DNA of 64,000 nt, from assembly GCA_905221605.1 (NCBI GenBank), contig CAJNDS010000469.1, positions 15,001 to 79,000 of the forward strand, in the 5' to 3' direction. The notes below the pieces were generated by a model. The model saw only the letters and a list, made by a program, of their open reading frames with translations, was not told the DNA's origin and made no database searches. The position numbers and the translations under genes were made by a program. Shown here one piece after another: positions 1 to 9,165 of the stretch. Every line of letters begins with the position of its first letter. Position 1 is the first letter of the stretch. The DNA comes from Symbiodinium natans. Its lineage: Eukaryota > Sar > Dinophyceae > Suessiales > Symbiodiniaceae.

Positions 1-228
1 AGTCGACATTTTAGATGTTGAGCGGCTTTTTAGGGGGACCGGGCTCAAGTATTCGTAGGCCTTGAGATCCCAAAAAGCCCCCTGAACCCAGAACTTACTC
101 TGCATAGGAAAGCTGAAGTCAGGCTTTGCCATTCTTGTAGGGTTTTCGGATGTAGGAACCAACAGGGAATTGTTGGACCAACGCGGGTTCTAGAAGGGCG
201 CCCGACCCGCAAAAACCTGGAGCGACGA

Positions 229-277
229 TTTAGGGTTTAGGGTTTAGGGTTTAGGGTTTAGGGTTTAGGGTTTAGGG
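229..277 (+). repeat. TTTAGGG tract
   Basis: Seven perfect heptamers, followed by 140 bp of degenerate telomere-like sequence. Confidence 0.97.
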
Positions 278-416
278 CCTGGGGGTGTTGAGGGTTTAGA
301 GTTTATAGTGTTTCGAGATGTAGGGCTTCGAGCCGAGGGTTTCCTAGAAACCCAACACCCCAACACCCCAAACACCCCAAACACCCCAATCATCCCAATC
401 ACCCCAACCCTAAACC

Positions 417-483
417 CGAAACCCTTAATCCTAAACCCTAAACCCTAAACCCTAAACCCTAAACCCTAAACCCTAAATCCTAA
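417..483 (-). repeat. CCCTAAA tract
   Basis: About nine units, opposite in orientation to the tract at 229-277 only 140 bp away. Confidence 0.95.
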
Positions 484-529
484 GCCCAACACAGCAAGGA
501 GAAGCTTCGAATCGCCCAACCAGTGTGTC

Positions 530-559
530 GCGAGCCTTAATCTGCTGGGCCGTGCCAAC
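530..559 (-). CDS. ABCA-type ABC transporter, third exon (partial; 3' limit unsure)
   Basis: On the minus strand VGTAQQIKAR follows a TAAG|G acceptor (561-560). ABCA proteins have L-G-T-A-Q-x-[IL]-K-x-R just after the R-L-G-I-M-x-x-G segment, so order, spacing and phase all agree with the previous exon. The intron between them is 935 nt (560-1494), runs GC to AG, and holds several telomeric tracts and an inverted-repeat element. The 3' limit is uncertain. The usual continuation (Y-G-x-G-Y) is not visible before the next possible donors. Chance occurrence of three ordered ABCA segments is very unlikely. Confidence 0.7.
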
Positions 560-609
560 CTTAGCAAAACGAGAAAAAGTTGCGGTTCGTGTCGGCAATC
601 TCTCTAATG

Positions 610-671
610 CACCCTAAACCCTAAACCCTAAACCCTAAACCCTAAACCCTAAACCCTAAACCCGAAACCCT
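610..671 (-). repeat. CCCTAAA tract
   Basis: About eight units inside the inferred second ABCA intron. Confidence 0.96.
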
Positions 672-795
672 ACTTGGGTAAGGACTTTTTGGCCCTGGCC
701 GTCGCTTTGAAAACTCCGAAGGCTGGCGGGGCTTTCCGTGCTTTCTCGCCGCTTGTCTCAGGGCTTGGGGGCCAACACTTTGGGTCGCTTGTGGT
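664..795. other. Island between ABCA exons, possibly coding
   Basis: This unique segment lies inside the inferred second ABCA intron. It is open on the plus strand (contains LALAVALKTPKAGGAF) and on the minus strand (contains GEKARKAPPAFGVFKATARA). I recognise neither reading. It may be an exon of another gene or simply intron sequence. Confidence 0.2.
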
Positions 796-848
796 TTAGG
801 GTTTAGGGTTTAGGGTTTAGGGTTTAGGGTTTAGGGTTTAGGGTTAGG
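793..848 (+). repeat. TTTAGGG tract
   Basis: About eight units inside the second ABCA intron, inverted relative to the tract at 610-671. Confidence 0.96.
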
Positions 849-1005
849 GTGTTTGAAGCTCATTTTTTAGGGTTTTGGGTTTTGGGTTGGGGGTTTGGGG
901 GCCTTAGAGATCCACACGTCGGCAAGAAGCCCACACGCCTCGCAGGTTGAAATGGGACTCCACGACACGCAAGTGTGGACAGACTTCCTCCCTTAACTTC
1001 CTACC

Positions 1006-1098
1006 TGGGACCCCAATCTACCTAGAGATTAATAGTAAGTGCCTCTATCTAGTAGGTAGAACCCTTAAGACTGTAGGTAAATAGGGTCTCAGGTATAT
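1006..1098. mobile_element. Inverted-repeat element, family K, intact copy
   Basis: The ends form an imperfect terminal inverted repeat of about 22 bp: TACCTGGGACC on the left and the complement of TACCTGAGACC on the right. A second copy at 29296-29430 carries a telomeric insertion. Short, non-coding and MITE-like. Lies in the second ABCA intron. Confidence 0.6.
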
Positions 1099-1329
1099 GT
1101 TCACCCCGATCCGTCCGTCAACGCCTTGTTCGGTCCCACAAGCCTCAGGGATTTACGAATTGCAGGCTGAAACCTGAAGGTCCTAGATCCACAGTACTCT
1201 CTGAACCTCCAATACCCTCAACCACCCTAAACCATAAACCCGATGAACACTTAAACGCGCACCTAAACCCTAAACCCTAAAACGCAAAAACTCAAACCCT
1301 AAACCCCAAACCTAACGCGCTAACACCCG

Positions 1330-1455
1330 AACATCCTAAACCCTAAACCCGAAACCCGAAGCCCTAAACCCTAAACCCTAAACTAAATCCTAAACCCTAA
1401 ACCCTAAACCCTAAACCCTAAACCCTAAACCCTAAACCCTAAACCCTAAACCCTC
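1330..1455 (-). repeat. CCCTAAA tract with vari-units
   Basis: About 18 units, partly CCCGAAA, then ten perfect CCCTAAA. Adjacent to the ABCA exon at 1495-1542. Confidence 0.95.
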
Positions 1456-1494
1456 TAAATCCTAGGCAACCTGATCCTTCCCTGAGCACGAAGC

Positions 1495-1542
1495 TGTGAG
1501 CAGCTGCCCCTGGGCCATGATCCCGAGCCGGCTGGACAGGGC
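1495..1542 (-). CDS. ABCA-type ABC transporter, next exon (partial gene)
   Basis: These 48 nt on the minus strand encode ALSSRLGIMAQGQLLT, the segment that directly follows MEEAE in ABCA proteins (usually A-L-x-x-R-[IL]-G-I-M-x-x-G-x-L). The exon starts in phase 0 after AG|G (acceptor 1544-1543), joining the previous exon without disturbing the frame. The intron between them (1543-2505, 963 nt, GT-AG) carries TTTAGGG, TTTGGGG and mixed CCCTAAA tracts and one inverted-repeat-type element. The exon end is placed at ACA|GC, a GC donor. A GT donor a few bases downstream is an alternative. Confidence 0.8.
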
Positions 1543-1573
1543 CTCTCAGAGCCCCAGAACCTATGTAAAGTTC

Positions 1574-1768
1574 GGGTTTAGGGTTTAGGGTTTAGGGTTT
1601 AGGGTTTAGGGTTTAGGGTTTGGGGTTTGGGGTTTGGGGTTTGGGGTTTGGGGTTTGGGGTTTGGGGTTTGGGGTTTGGGGTTTGGGGTTTGGGGTTTGG
1701 GGTTTGGGGTTTGGGGTTGGGGTTTGGGGGGGGTTTGGGGTTTGGGGTTTGGGGTTTGGGGTTTGGGG
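1574..1768 (+). repeat. TTTAGGG tract passing into TTTGGGG
   Basis: About six TTTAGGG units (1574-1617) change abruptly into about 20 TTTGGGG units (to 1768). All are in the first ABCA intron. The frame-wise GLGFGVW peptide over it is an artefact. Confidence 0.96.
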
Positions 1769-1904
1769 CTCCCAAAATGCCCCCAAACTTTGAAACGTTA
1801 AGGGCCCTGGCAGGCTAAAGCCTGGACATCATGTTAGAAAAAACAATCGTGTCAAGAGTGGGCATCCCTGTACCTTTCCCTGCTTGGAGGGTTCATGGGT
1901 ACTT

Positions 1905-2032
1905 AGAACCAGACCCGGAAGTCACCTAGGAATAAAAAGGGTGCTCTTTTTGGTTTTAAGGGGCTTATAAGGGAACCCCAACCCTGAAAAAAACGAAAAC
2001 GGGCCTACTCCCGGTCCTCGATGACAGCATCA
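1905..2032. mobile_element. Dispersed element, family F
   Basis: Starting at AGACCCGGAAGTCACCTAGG, the sequence AATAAAAAGGGTGCTCTTTTTGG and what follows matches 21320-21425, including a GGGCCTACTC-type end. Non-coding. Confidence 0.55.
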
Positions 2033-2088
2033 CTTATGAGCCCATCCGGTGATCTGAACCGATGTAGGTCGGGAGGCATCACCAAATT

Positions 2089-2128
2089 TAGGGTTTAGGG
2101 TTTAGGGTTTAGGGTTTAGGGTTTAGGT
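2089..2128 (+). repeat. TTTAGGG tract
   Basis: About six units in the first ABCA intron. Confidence 0.95.
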
Positions 2129-2505
2129 AGACCCCCAGCCCAGCCTCAGGCACTACGTGCAAAATCCAGAGACCCCGATTCCCAGCTCTGCCCAAACAAT
2201 GGAAATTTCTGAACCTCACTTCTCAACCTCAAAACCTAAACCTCAAACCCTCAGCCCTACAACCTCGAAACCTGAACTGTTGAACACGCAAACGCCGAAG
2301 CTCCCATGTCGACCCAAGTGTCTGCAGCACCCGATAGACAACCCCTGAGCCCTCTGACCCAACACCCTACAACCCAAAATATCCCGAACCCTATAAACCT
2401 ATAACCCTAAACCCAAAGCCCCAAACCCTAAACCCTAAACCCCAAACCCTAAACCCCAAAACCGAAACCCCAAACCCCAAGCCCTAAACTTCGTCGGTCT
2501 CCGAC

Positions 2506-2572
2506 CTCGGCTTCCTCCATGGAGTGCGTGGTCAGCAGCACGGCAGAAGGAGTCGAACTAGCCGGCTGGGCC
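2506..2572 (-). CDS. ABCA-type ABC transporter, exon with H-loop (partial gene)
   Basis: Read on the minus strand, this 67-nt island encodes a peptide ending SAVLLTTHSMEEAE. This matches the switch-histidine (H-loop) segment of ABCA-family nucleotide-binding domains, where T-T-H-S-M-E-E-A-E is diagnostic. The histidine contacts the ATP gamma-phosphate in the family. The exon follows a CAG|G acceptor at 2573-2575 and ends at GAG|GT (donor 2505-2504), finishing a codon exactly. The upstream Walker A, signature and Walker B exons were not found in the window. Telomeric tracts flank it on both sides. Motif and splice fit are seen directly; an intact, expressed gene is inference. Confidence 0.8.
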
Positions 2573-2580
2573 CTGTATAG

Positions 2581-2735
2581 GGTTCAGGGTTTAGGGTTTA
2601 GGGTTTAGGGTTTAGGGTTTAGGGTTTAGGGTTTAGGGTTTAGGGTTTAGGGTTTAGGGTTTAGGGTTTAGGGTTTAGGGTTTAGGGTTCAGGGTTTAGG
2701 GTTCAGGGTTCAGGGTTGAGGGTTTAGGGTCTAGG
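2581..2735 (+). repeat. TTTAGGG tract
   Basis: About 16 near-perfect units, then TTCAGGG and TTGAGGG variants. It begins nine bases beyond the acceptor of the ABCA exon at 2506-2572. Confidence 0.96.
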
Positions 2736-3068
2736 TTTAAGGTGGATCAGGGTTTAAGGGTTTAGGGATTAGGGTTTGGGGCATCGGGTGCAGGGCTTCT
2801 TTCTTTCAGGGTTTAGGGCGTCGGGTATAAGAGGTTAAGGGTTCTGAATCTAGGCGAAGAATTCGGGGTCTAAGGATCTTTATTTCGGGCTTAGGGTTTG
2901 TGGGGTTGGAGCGCGTAAAATGCACCAAAAACCCTAAACCCTAAATCCTAAAGTGCCAGGCTTTGGGGCATGAATCCCTATGCATCGTCGTAGATCCTTG
3001 GAGACTACGTGAACCCTAAATTAGGACCGTATGCCCTGTACCACTCTAATCCTTAATAGGGCATATGA

Positions 3069-3172
3069 CCCCTAAACCCTAAACCCTAAACCCTAAACCC
3101 TAAACCCTAAACCCTAAACCCTAAACCCTAAACCCTAAACCCTAAACCCTAAATCCCAAACCCGAAACCCTT
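3069..3172 (-). repeat. CCCTAAA tract
   Basis: About 14 units. Confidence 0.96.
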
Positions 3173-3293
3173 TTCGGGTTCATAATGTGGTCCTCAGGGA
3201 TGGGGTTGAGGGCTAATATTTCGAGGTGCTGTGGGAGGCTCGGGTCGCAGGGGGGCTGGCAGCATGTAACAGGGGTGCCTCTAATCCAGCAAC

Positions 3294-3420
3294 CCTGAAC
3301 CCTGAACCCTAAACCCTAAACCTCGAAGCCGAAACCCGAAACCCGAAACCCTAAACCCTAAACCCTAAACCCTAAACCCTAACCCCCTAAACCCTAAACC
3401 CTAAACCCTAAACTCTCAAC
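3294..3420 (-). repeat. CCCTAAA tract with variants
   Basis: About 17 units, including CCCTGAA and CCCGAAA. Confidence 0.93.
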
Positions 3421-3484
3421 CCTCAACCTTAAGCCGCAGCCTTGCAGAGGATCATCGTATCTGAGCTCTCAAGTGGCTTACGTC

Positions 3485-3545
3485 AGGACCCTCACCGGGA
3501 AGTACGTCATGGTCTATCTTTCCCTCTGCAACCACGGCGAAAGAC
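3485..3545 (+). CDS. Exon-like island, unknown protein
   Basis: The plus frame reads YVRTLTGKYVMVYLSLCNHG, with about 19 of 22 codons ending in G or C. Telomeric CCCTAAA tracts bound it on both sides. I do not recognise the family. A minus frame is also open but has far fewer G/C-ending codons. Confidence 0.3.
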
Positions 3546-3682
3546 CCTAAACGCGACCCTAAACCCTAAACCCTAAACCCCAAACCCCAAATCCCCAAAC
3601 CCTAAACCCCAAACCCCAAACCCTAAACCCTAAACCCTAGCCCTAAACCCTAAACCCTTTAAACCCTAAACCCTAATCCACC
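3546..3682 (-). repeat. CCCTAAA/CCCCAAA mixed tract
   Basis: About 18 units with several CCCCAAA variants. Confidence 0.93.
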
Positions 3683-3805
3683 CTAAACGCGCGCGGTTTT
3701 CAGCGTTGGAGATATTCGTGCCGCCATTTCTCACGGTTGCACTCTCGCGCCTCCAAGCATGCGCTGAGCACCAGCTAGGGCTTGGGTTCTTGAACTCCTC
3801 AGCCT

Positions 3806-3990
3806 AAACCCTAAACCAAAAACCCTAAACCCTAAACTTTGCCCTAAACCCTAAACCCTAAACCCTAAACCCTAAACCCTAAACCCTAAACCCTAAACCC
3901 TAAACCCTAAACCCTAAACCCTAAACCCTAAACCCTAGACCCTAAACCCTACATAAACCCTAAACCCTAAACCCTAAATAAACCCTGACC
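3806..3990 (-). repeat. CCCTAAA tract
   Basis: About 25 units with a few breaks. Confidence 0.96.
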
Positions 3991-4372
3991 ACAAACTCAG
4001 GGATTTGGATTTACGGTTTCGGGTTTGGGGCTTTTACATACTTTTTTTCGGACTCAGGCTTTGGTGTTTAGTCTAGTGGTTTTCGGGTGGTCGGTGGATC
4101 AGGGCTCAGGGCTCAAGAGCGCACCGCCACACCGCCAGCATCTCTGTTGTGCTGGCAGACTGCGCCATCCACTCAGCTGGAACCCCGTTTCCGCTTCCGG
4201 TCCTCCTGTCAGATGGGTGTGCTAAACCCTAGACCCTAAACCCTCAACCCTAAACCCTAAACAACAAACCCTAGACCCCGGGGAGTGGGTCTATCCGAAC
4301 TCGACTTCTCTAAATCAAAAGCTTTTCCGCGGCAATGTGCCAAGGATGGGGTTGGGGAAAACGGACCCAGAC

Positions 4373-4491
4373 CCTTGAGACCAAATGAACCCTAAAAGGG
4401 TTTATGGTTCATATACCCTAATAAGGGTTTTAGTAGTATAGGGATGTATAGGGTATGCGGTCCCAATTTCGGGGTTCCTTTGGTCCCCCAA
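4373..4491. mobile_element. Inverted-repeat element, family C
   Basis: Ends GACCAAATGAACCC on the left and GGTTCCTTTGGTCC on the right form an imperfect inverted repeat. The interior GGGTTTATGGTTCATATACC recurs at 32790-32900, and in split form at 9395-9540. Confidence 0.6.
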
Positions 4492-5061
4492 GGACCGGGG
4501 GGCTTTTGAGTCTGAAGTTAGGGTTTAGGGTGAAGGTCGAGGGTTTGAAGCTTAGTAAGGTCTTACAACTTCAAATCAAGAACTCAAAGTTCAGCAGGGC
4601 TCAAGGCTTGAAGTCAAGATTCGTTGTTCAGATTTCCGAAAAGAATTCTGACTCACGTTGCGAACCAGTCCATAGCATCCATGGCCCTTGGGCATCAATC
4701 CCAACCCCCTCAAATTGCAAATCCTCCTAAACTCCCAACCCTACCACCCAACCCTACCAAACCCTAGGGCCCCCAATCCTCAAAGCCCTGAGCTCAAAAC
4801 CGAAGGAGAACAAATGCTGCCAACACCCTCGAGCCGACACCCGAAACCCTGCAGTCCGCAAACACACTATGACATGTGCATATTTACAAGTGCGCAAATC
4901 TTGGACACACAAACACACACTGAATTACTAGATGTAAACCCTAAACCCTACACTCTACACCTCAAACGCTAAACAGCACTACGAGGTCCGGTCCTTGCCC
5001 TTCTTCCGACCTGCACTTCCGTTCACACGGCATCTGGAGGACTCGTTTGCGGGATTTTTTG

Positions 5062-5297
5062 GCACCAAATGAACCCGAAAAATTGGGGTCTTATACCTTA
5101 TGCGACTATAACCCCTTTGAAGGTAATATGAACCAAAAAACCTTAACACTTGAGGTCATGTACCCTATACGACTACAATTCCTATTGAGGTATATGGACC
5201 AGAAAGCCTTAAACTTGAGGTTATATACCCTAGACGACTACAATCCCTATTACGGTATATGAACCAGAAAACCTTTTTTTTGGGGTTCACTTGGTCC
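5062..5297. mobile_element. Inverted-repeat element, family C, with internal 65-bp repeats
   Basis: The ends CACCAAATGAACCC and GGGTTCACTTGGTCC are inverted. The interior is three tandem copies of about 65 bp, each with a TATACCCTA-CGACTA core and an ATATGAACCAGAAA-type end. It looks like internal amplification within one element. Confidence 0.6.
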
Positions 5298-5528
5298 GCC
5301 AAGGTTGGGTGTTCGGGCTTAAGGCTTAGCGCTTTGTGTCTAGCGTTTGAGCGATGGGCCCTGATTAGCAATATACATGTCAGAGAGGCCCAAAGAAAGG
5401 CGCATCCTTTAGACAAACCTCCCATTTGAAGTTGTAGGAATCATTTAAGACCTAGGGCTTAGAGGGCTTAGGGAGGAAGCCACCTAGGGAGAGCAACTCA
5501 AGCCCATGTACTGGTGCATGAAGGTTGA

Positions 5529-5879
5529 ATGGGGAGTGCAACCCTGCAACCATCCCTCTGTAACATCACATATGTACAGCACTCGCCAAGTCACCAAGGC
5601 CTTCCGGTGAACTCCAAGATTGAGAACAGCTACGGCTATATTCACTCAACTCCCACTAAGCACCAGCAAGGTGAGCGCCCAAACGCGCAACTGCAGCGTC
5701 CTCCAGGCGATTCATATAAAGACCTGGATTACTGTATAGTTATAGAGGTACTGCAAAATGAAAGGGAACCTGATTCATGGAACTTTCCACACGGAAACGC
5801 AGACTCCAACCTGAATCGCAAGGCTTCGGACGTGGCGGTGGTTGCTGTATGGTTTGGTCCATCCGGGTACTGCCAGTAA
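5529..5879 (+). CDS. Hypothetical ORF, 116 codons, not low-complexity
   Basis: This is one of the few long ORFs free of telomeric or satellite sequence. It begins MGSATLQPSLCNITYVQHSP and ends at TAA just before a TTTAGGG array. No motif is recognised. Codon third positions show little bias, and the start lies in unique DNA without clear context. It could be a chance ORF or part of a longer spliced gene. Confidence 0.25.
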   Translation: MGSATLQPSLCNITYVQHSPSHQGLPVNSKIENSYGYIHSTPTKHQQGERPNAQLQRPPGDSYKDLDYCIVIEVLQNEREPDSWNFPHGNADSNLNRKASDVAVVAVWFGPSGYCQ

Positions 5880-5892
5880 ACCCATACTCAGT

Positions 5893-5986
5893 AGGGTCTA
5901 GGGTTTAGGGTTTAGGGTTTAGGGTTTAGGGTTTAGGGTTTAGGGTTTAGGGTTTAGGGTTTAGGGTTTAGGGTTTAGGGTTTAGG
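5893..5986 (+). repeat. TTTAGGG tract
   Basis: About 13 units starting just after the stop of the 116-codon ORF. Confidence 0.97.
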
Positions 5987-6140
5987 GCTTTCAGCCATAC
6001 TCCTCTCTCCTCACCAGGAGGAATCTGACGGTCCCTGCCACCCTAAAAACCCTAAAACCCCAAAGCCCTAAACCCTAAAACCTAAACCCAAAATCCCCAA
6101 GGCCTTAGCCCTAAATTCTCTTTTGACCCCGGACTGCATT

Positions 6141-6267
6141 CTAAGGGTAGCTTCATCGGCCCTAAGCATGGTCCTATGGGCCGTTTATGTGTATAGGGTA
6201 TATAAGGGGTATATAAAGGGGTACCCTTTTAAGGGCCCATACAAAGGGGCCATGAAACTACCCTAAG
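6141..6267. mobile_element. Inverted-repeat element, family D
   Basis: CTAAGGGTAGCTTCAT on the left and ATGAAACTACCCTAAG on the right form the terminal inverted repeat. A second copy lies at 13757-13903. Confidence 0.65.
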
Positions 6268-6334
6268 ATGTACTCGGAACCCTCAACCCTCAACCCTAAA
6301 CCCTAAACCCTAAACCCTAAACCCTAAACCATAT

Positions 6335-6387
6335 CCCCCAAGCTGCCTCGATCCTCCTCTGATGCCTCCGACTTCTTCCGCCGCACC
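6335..6387 (-). CDS. Exon-like island, basic then acidic
   Basis: The minus frame after an AAG|G acceptor reads VRRKKSEASEEDRGSLGDM, with most codons ending in G or C. It lies between a CCCTAAA tract (6285-6330) and a TTTAGGG tract (6398-6456). The charge pattern resembles disordered protein. Family unknown. Confidence 0.3.
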
Positions 6388-6469
6388 TTGAAAGGTCTTT
6401 AGGGCTTAGGGTTTAGGGTTTGGGGTTTAGGGTTTGGGGTTTAGGGTTTGGGGTTTCGCGCCTTTTCCC

Positions 6470-6622
6470 AAATGGGGTATTGAATTTCCGGGGGCGGGTG
6501 AGACGTCCGTGCTAGTGTAGTTCTTGCGGTGGACGGCATGCTTGCTGCAAAGGCGGATCTTCGGCCCGCTTATTGCAGGCCGATTAACAAATACCCACCC
6601 CGCGCCGTTCATGAGGCGGCCC
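6470..6622 (-). CDS. Exon-like island, unknown protein
   Basis: The minus frame includes KIRLCSKHAVHRKNYTSTDV; about 70% of codons end in G or C. The right part (MNGAGWVFVNR) may be intron or exon. Downstream the frame runs into the 6398-6456 telomeric tract, so the ORF end there is an artefact. Confidence 0.3.
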
Positions 6623-6723
6623 AACCACCCAAACCTATTCCTTTTAGGGTTTAGGGCCTAAACTTTAAAATGCACATATATCTTTATAAGAGGGTGGAAT
6701 ACCCCTTAAACGCTTTTTGTCGG

Positions 6724-7365
6724 TAAAATGGAGGGGTGCCCAAAACCATCGTATTCAGTACTAAAAAATCGCATTTTTAATTACGGGTCTGGCAAATCCT
6801 GGGTTTCTGGCTTTTTGGGGGCTTTTTGAAGCCTTTTGGTGGCTTTTAAAAGCCTTTTGGTAGCCCTTGGGCTTCCTGAGGCTTTCCTGGCCCTTTTAAG
6901 GATAAAATGGAGGGGTGCCCAAAACCATCGATCTCAATACAAAAGAATCGCATTTTTAATTGCGGGTCTGGCAAATCCTGGGCTTCCGGCTTTTTGGGGG
7001 GCTTTTTGAAGCCTTTTGGTGGCTTTTAAAGCCTTTTGATAGCCCTTGAGGGCTTTTTGGGGCTTTCCTGGCCTTTTTGGGGATAAAATGGATGAGGCGC
7101 CCAAAACCATCGATTTCAGTACCAAAAAATCGCATTTTTAATAGCGGGTCTGGCAAATCCTGGGCTTCTGGCTTTTTGGGAAGCTTTTTGAAGCCTTTTG
7201 GTGGCTTTTAGAGCCTTTTGGTATCTTGGCGGCTTTTTCGGGCTTTCCGGACCCCTTTTGGGGGCAAAATGGAGGGGCGCCCAAAACCGTCGATTTCAGT
7301 ACTAAAAAATCGCATTTTTAATTGCGGGTCTGGCAAATCCTGGGTTTCCGGCTTTTTCGAAAGCA
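6724..7365. repeat. 180-bp satellite, about 3.6 copies
   Basis: Units start at 6724, 6903, 7084 and 7265 with [TC]AAAATGGAGGGG and share GCGGGTCTGGCAAATCCTGG. Period is 179-181 bp. Each unit also contains decayed CTTTTTGAAGCC subrepeats that continue to about 7620. ORFs here on both strands are by-products. Confidence 0.9.
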
Positions 7366-8038
7366 AACTTTCCCTTTCAAGGGGGGGTCGGAGTTTGAGG
7401 CAAGGGGGGGTCTCCAAAGACTATTTTGCCTTTAAAATTGAAAAATGCGACCCCCCCTTGACCAAAATTAGGTATTGAAAAGCGCGTGGGGCCTCTCAGG
7501 CCTTGTTTGACATTCCGATTCCTTTTTTTTGCTTGTGGATGCTTTTTGAAGCTTTCTAGGCCGCTTTTCAAGCTTTCTAAGGCCCTCAGGAGCCTTCTGG
7601 GGCATTCTTAAGCTTCCTGGGACCTGCCCCAGAAGAGGACCTCACGGAGCTCCGGGTTAGGGTTTAAGGTATTATCTATAATATAGTACTGTTGGCGTAC
7701 GCCAAGGGACAGGCATACTGTCCCTAATGAGAACAGCTCCACGCTTGTGGTGCCACGCACGTGCTACTTGTCATGTTCCGTGGCATGCATCATTACCGAT
7801 TTGGGACAGCAGGTCGCAAAAGTAGCGAGGGGCGCTTTGGCCGCAGTTTAGGGTTTGGGGTTTAGGGTTTAAGGTTTAGGGCTTAGGGTTTAGGGCTTAG
7901 GGTTTAGGGTTTGGGGTTTCAAAGCTCTACGAACAGCCCTTAGTAGGGATTGCTACAGGGGGTACTGGAATCCCGATTAAGGTTGAGTGGTCGCACAGGT
8001 TGGAAGTGCAGACTTCGGGCTGAGGGTTTGAGGCTGTA

Positions 8039-8166
8039 AGGTTTAGGGTTTAGGGTTTAGGGTTTAGGGTTTAGGGTTTAGGGTTTAGGGTTTAGGGTTT
8101 AGGGTTTAGGGTGTAGGGTTTAGGGTTTAGGGTTTAGGGTTTAGGGTTTAGGGTTTAGGGTGTGGG
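8039..8166 (+). repeat. TTTAGGG tract
   Basis: About 18 units. Confidence 0.97.
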
Positions 8167-8190
8167 GCTGCAGGGTTTAGAAGTGTAGGG

Positions 8191-8292
8191 TTGGGATGTT
8201 CCCCCTTATACCAACAGTCCTTAGTAGGGATTGTATTAGGGAGTACGATCACCCCTATTAACGACTTGTTAGTACAAGGGAGAACATCCCAA
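8191..8292. mobile_element. Inverted-repeat element, family B, intact copy
   Basis: The two ends, TTGGGATGTTCCCCC and the complement of TTGGGATGTTCTCCC, form an inverted repeat of about 26 bp with three or four mismatches. Homologues are at 14220-14318 and 35663-35820, with a partial copy near 7930-7990. It sits directly between two telomeric tracts of opposite orientation. Confidence 0.7.
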
Positions 8293-8308
8293 GTATAGCG
8301 TTTAGGGG

Positions 8309-8398
8309 TAAACCCTAAACCCTAAACCCTAAACCCTAAACCCTAAACCCTAAACCCTAAACCCTAAACCCTAAACCCTAAACCCTAAACCCTAAACC
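8309..8398 (-). repeat. CCCTAAA tract
   Basis: About 13 units. Confidence 0.97.
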
Positions 8399-8481
8399 CA
8401 GGCGTTGCCTCCTTCATGGCTGGGTTGGGGCATTGGGGTGTAGAGGTTTAGGGCTCAAGGGATCTGGGGTTAGGGTGCAGC

Positions 8482-8509
8482 GGGGGGGGGGGGGGGGGGG
8501 GGGGGGGGG
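8482..8509 (+). repeat. Poly-G, 28 bases
   Basis: Uninterrupted G run directly adjoining a CCCTAAA tract. Confidence 0.95.
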
Positions 8510-8519
8510 CCTAAAAACC

Positions 8520-8634
8520 CTAAACCCCCTAACCCTAAACCCTAAACCCTAAACCCTAAACCCTAAACCCTAAACCCTAAACCCTAAACCCTAAACCCTA
8601 AACCCTAAACCCTAAACCCTAAACCCTAAACCCT
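8520..8634 (-). repeat. CCCTAAA tract
   Basis: About 16 units. Confidence 0.97.
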
Positions 8635-8639
8635 AGCAA

Positions 8640-8718
8640 AAGCATGCGTCCACATCGACTCCCTGCCCTTCCCACTTCTGGATAAAGAACGGCCTCGCCT
8701 TCTTCTTTTTGCCGCTCC
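8640..8718 (-). CDS. Exon-like island with KKKK motif
   Basis: After a CAG|G acceptor (8721-8719) the minus frame reads GSGKKKKARPFFIQKWEGQG, then VDVDACF; about 80% of codons end in G or C. Similar KKKKA[RP] islands occur near 12.2 and 14.4 kb, alternating with QDFSDM islands at 10.9 and 13.4 kb. This suggests repeated exons of one protein, but it is not proven. Confidence 0.4.
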
Positions 8719-8730
8719 CTGCCAAGAGGT

Positions 8731-8822
8731 TCAGGGTTTAGGGTTTAGGGTTTAGGGTTTAGGGTTTAGGTTTCAGGGTTTAGGATTTAGGGTTTAGGGT
8801 TTAGGGCTCAGGGCTTAGGGTT
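8731..8822 (+). repeat. TTTAGGG tract with variants
   Basis: About 13 units, last ones degenerate. Confidence 0.94.
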
Positions 8823-9071
8823 CTACTGCGAAAGCCTAGGAACCTTAAACTTCGCACACCAAAGCCACACCCCTCGGCATATCTCACAAGCACGGTGCAC
8901 ACGGAAATGCTTGGGTTTTGGGGGTTTCGGCTCCAGGGGTTCCAGATCTTGTACCACTTGGGCCTCGAAGGGGTATATGAACCCTAAACCCTACACCCCA
9001 AACCCTCAACCCCAAACCCCAAACCCTAAACCCTAAACCCCAAACCCTAAATCCTTTCAGGGCTCCTTTTG

Positions 9072-9165
9072 GTCCTTAGGGAAGCCGCCCTCCCACCCCC
9101 GGCGCCGCCTGAGGACTCGTCGGACGGAGGGGGGGCCTCAACTTTCGATGCTTCCGGGAATTCCG
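9072..9165 (-). CDS. Exon-like island, P/S/G-rich
   Basis: The minus frame reads FPEASKVEAPPPSDESSGGA. The plus frame is also open (APPEDSSDGGGASTFDASG). Both are plausible disordered segments, so the strand is uncertain. It is bounded by mixed CCCTAAA and TTTAGGG tracts. Confidence 0.2.

Noticed and set aside
1627-1818. ORFs such as GFGVWGLGFGVW, FRVQGSGFRVQG, PPKPPKPPK and NPKTPKPQ across the window
   Set aside because: They are direct translations of telomeric or variant arrays and are bounded by those arrays, so they give no evidence of protein.
4105-4225. Exon on either strand in 4105-4225
   Set aside because: Several frames on both strands are open with similar bias and no known motif, so I could not choose.
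4985-5050. Walker B-like GPDLVVL on the minus strand as an upstream ABCA exon
   Set aside because: No LSGG signature or D-E after it, and the surrounding peptide does not match ABCA proteins.
6590-6622. Walker A-like NGAGWVF
   Set aside because: Lacks the G-K-[ST] of a P-loop.
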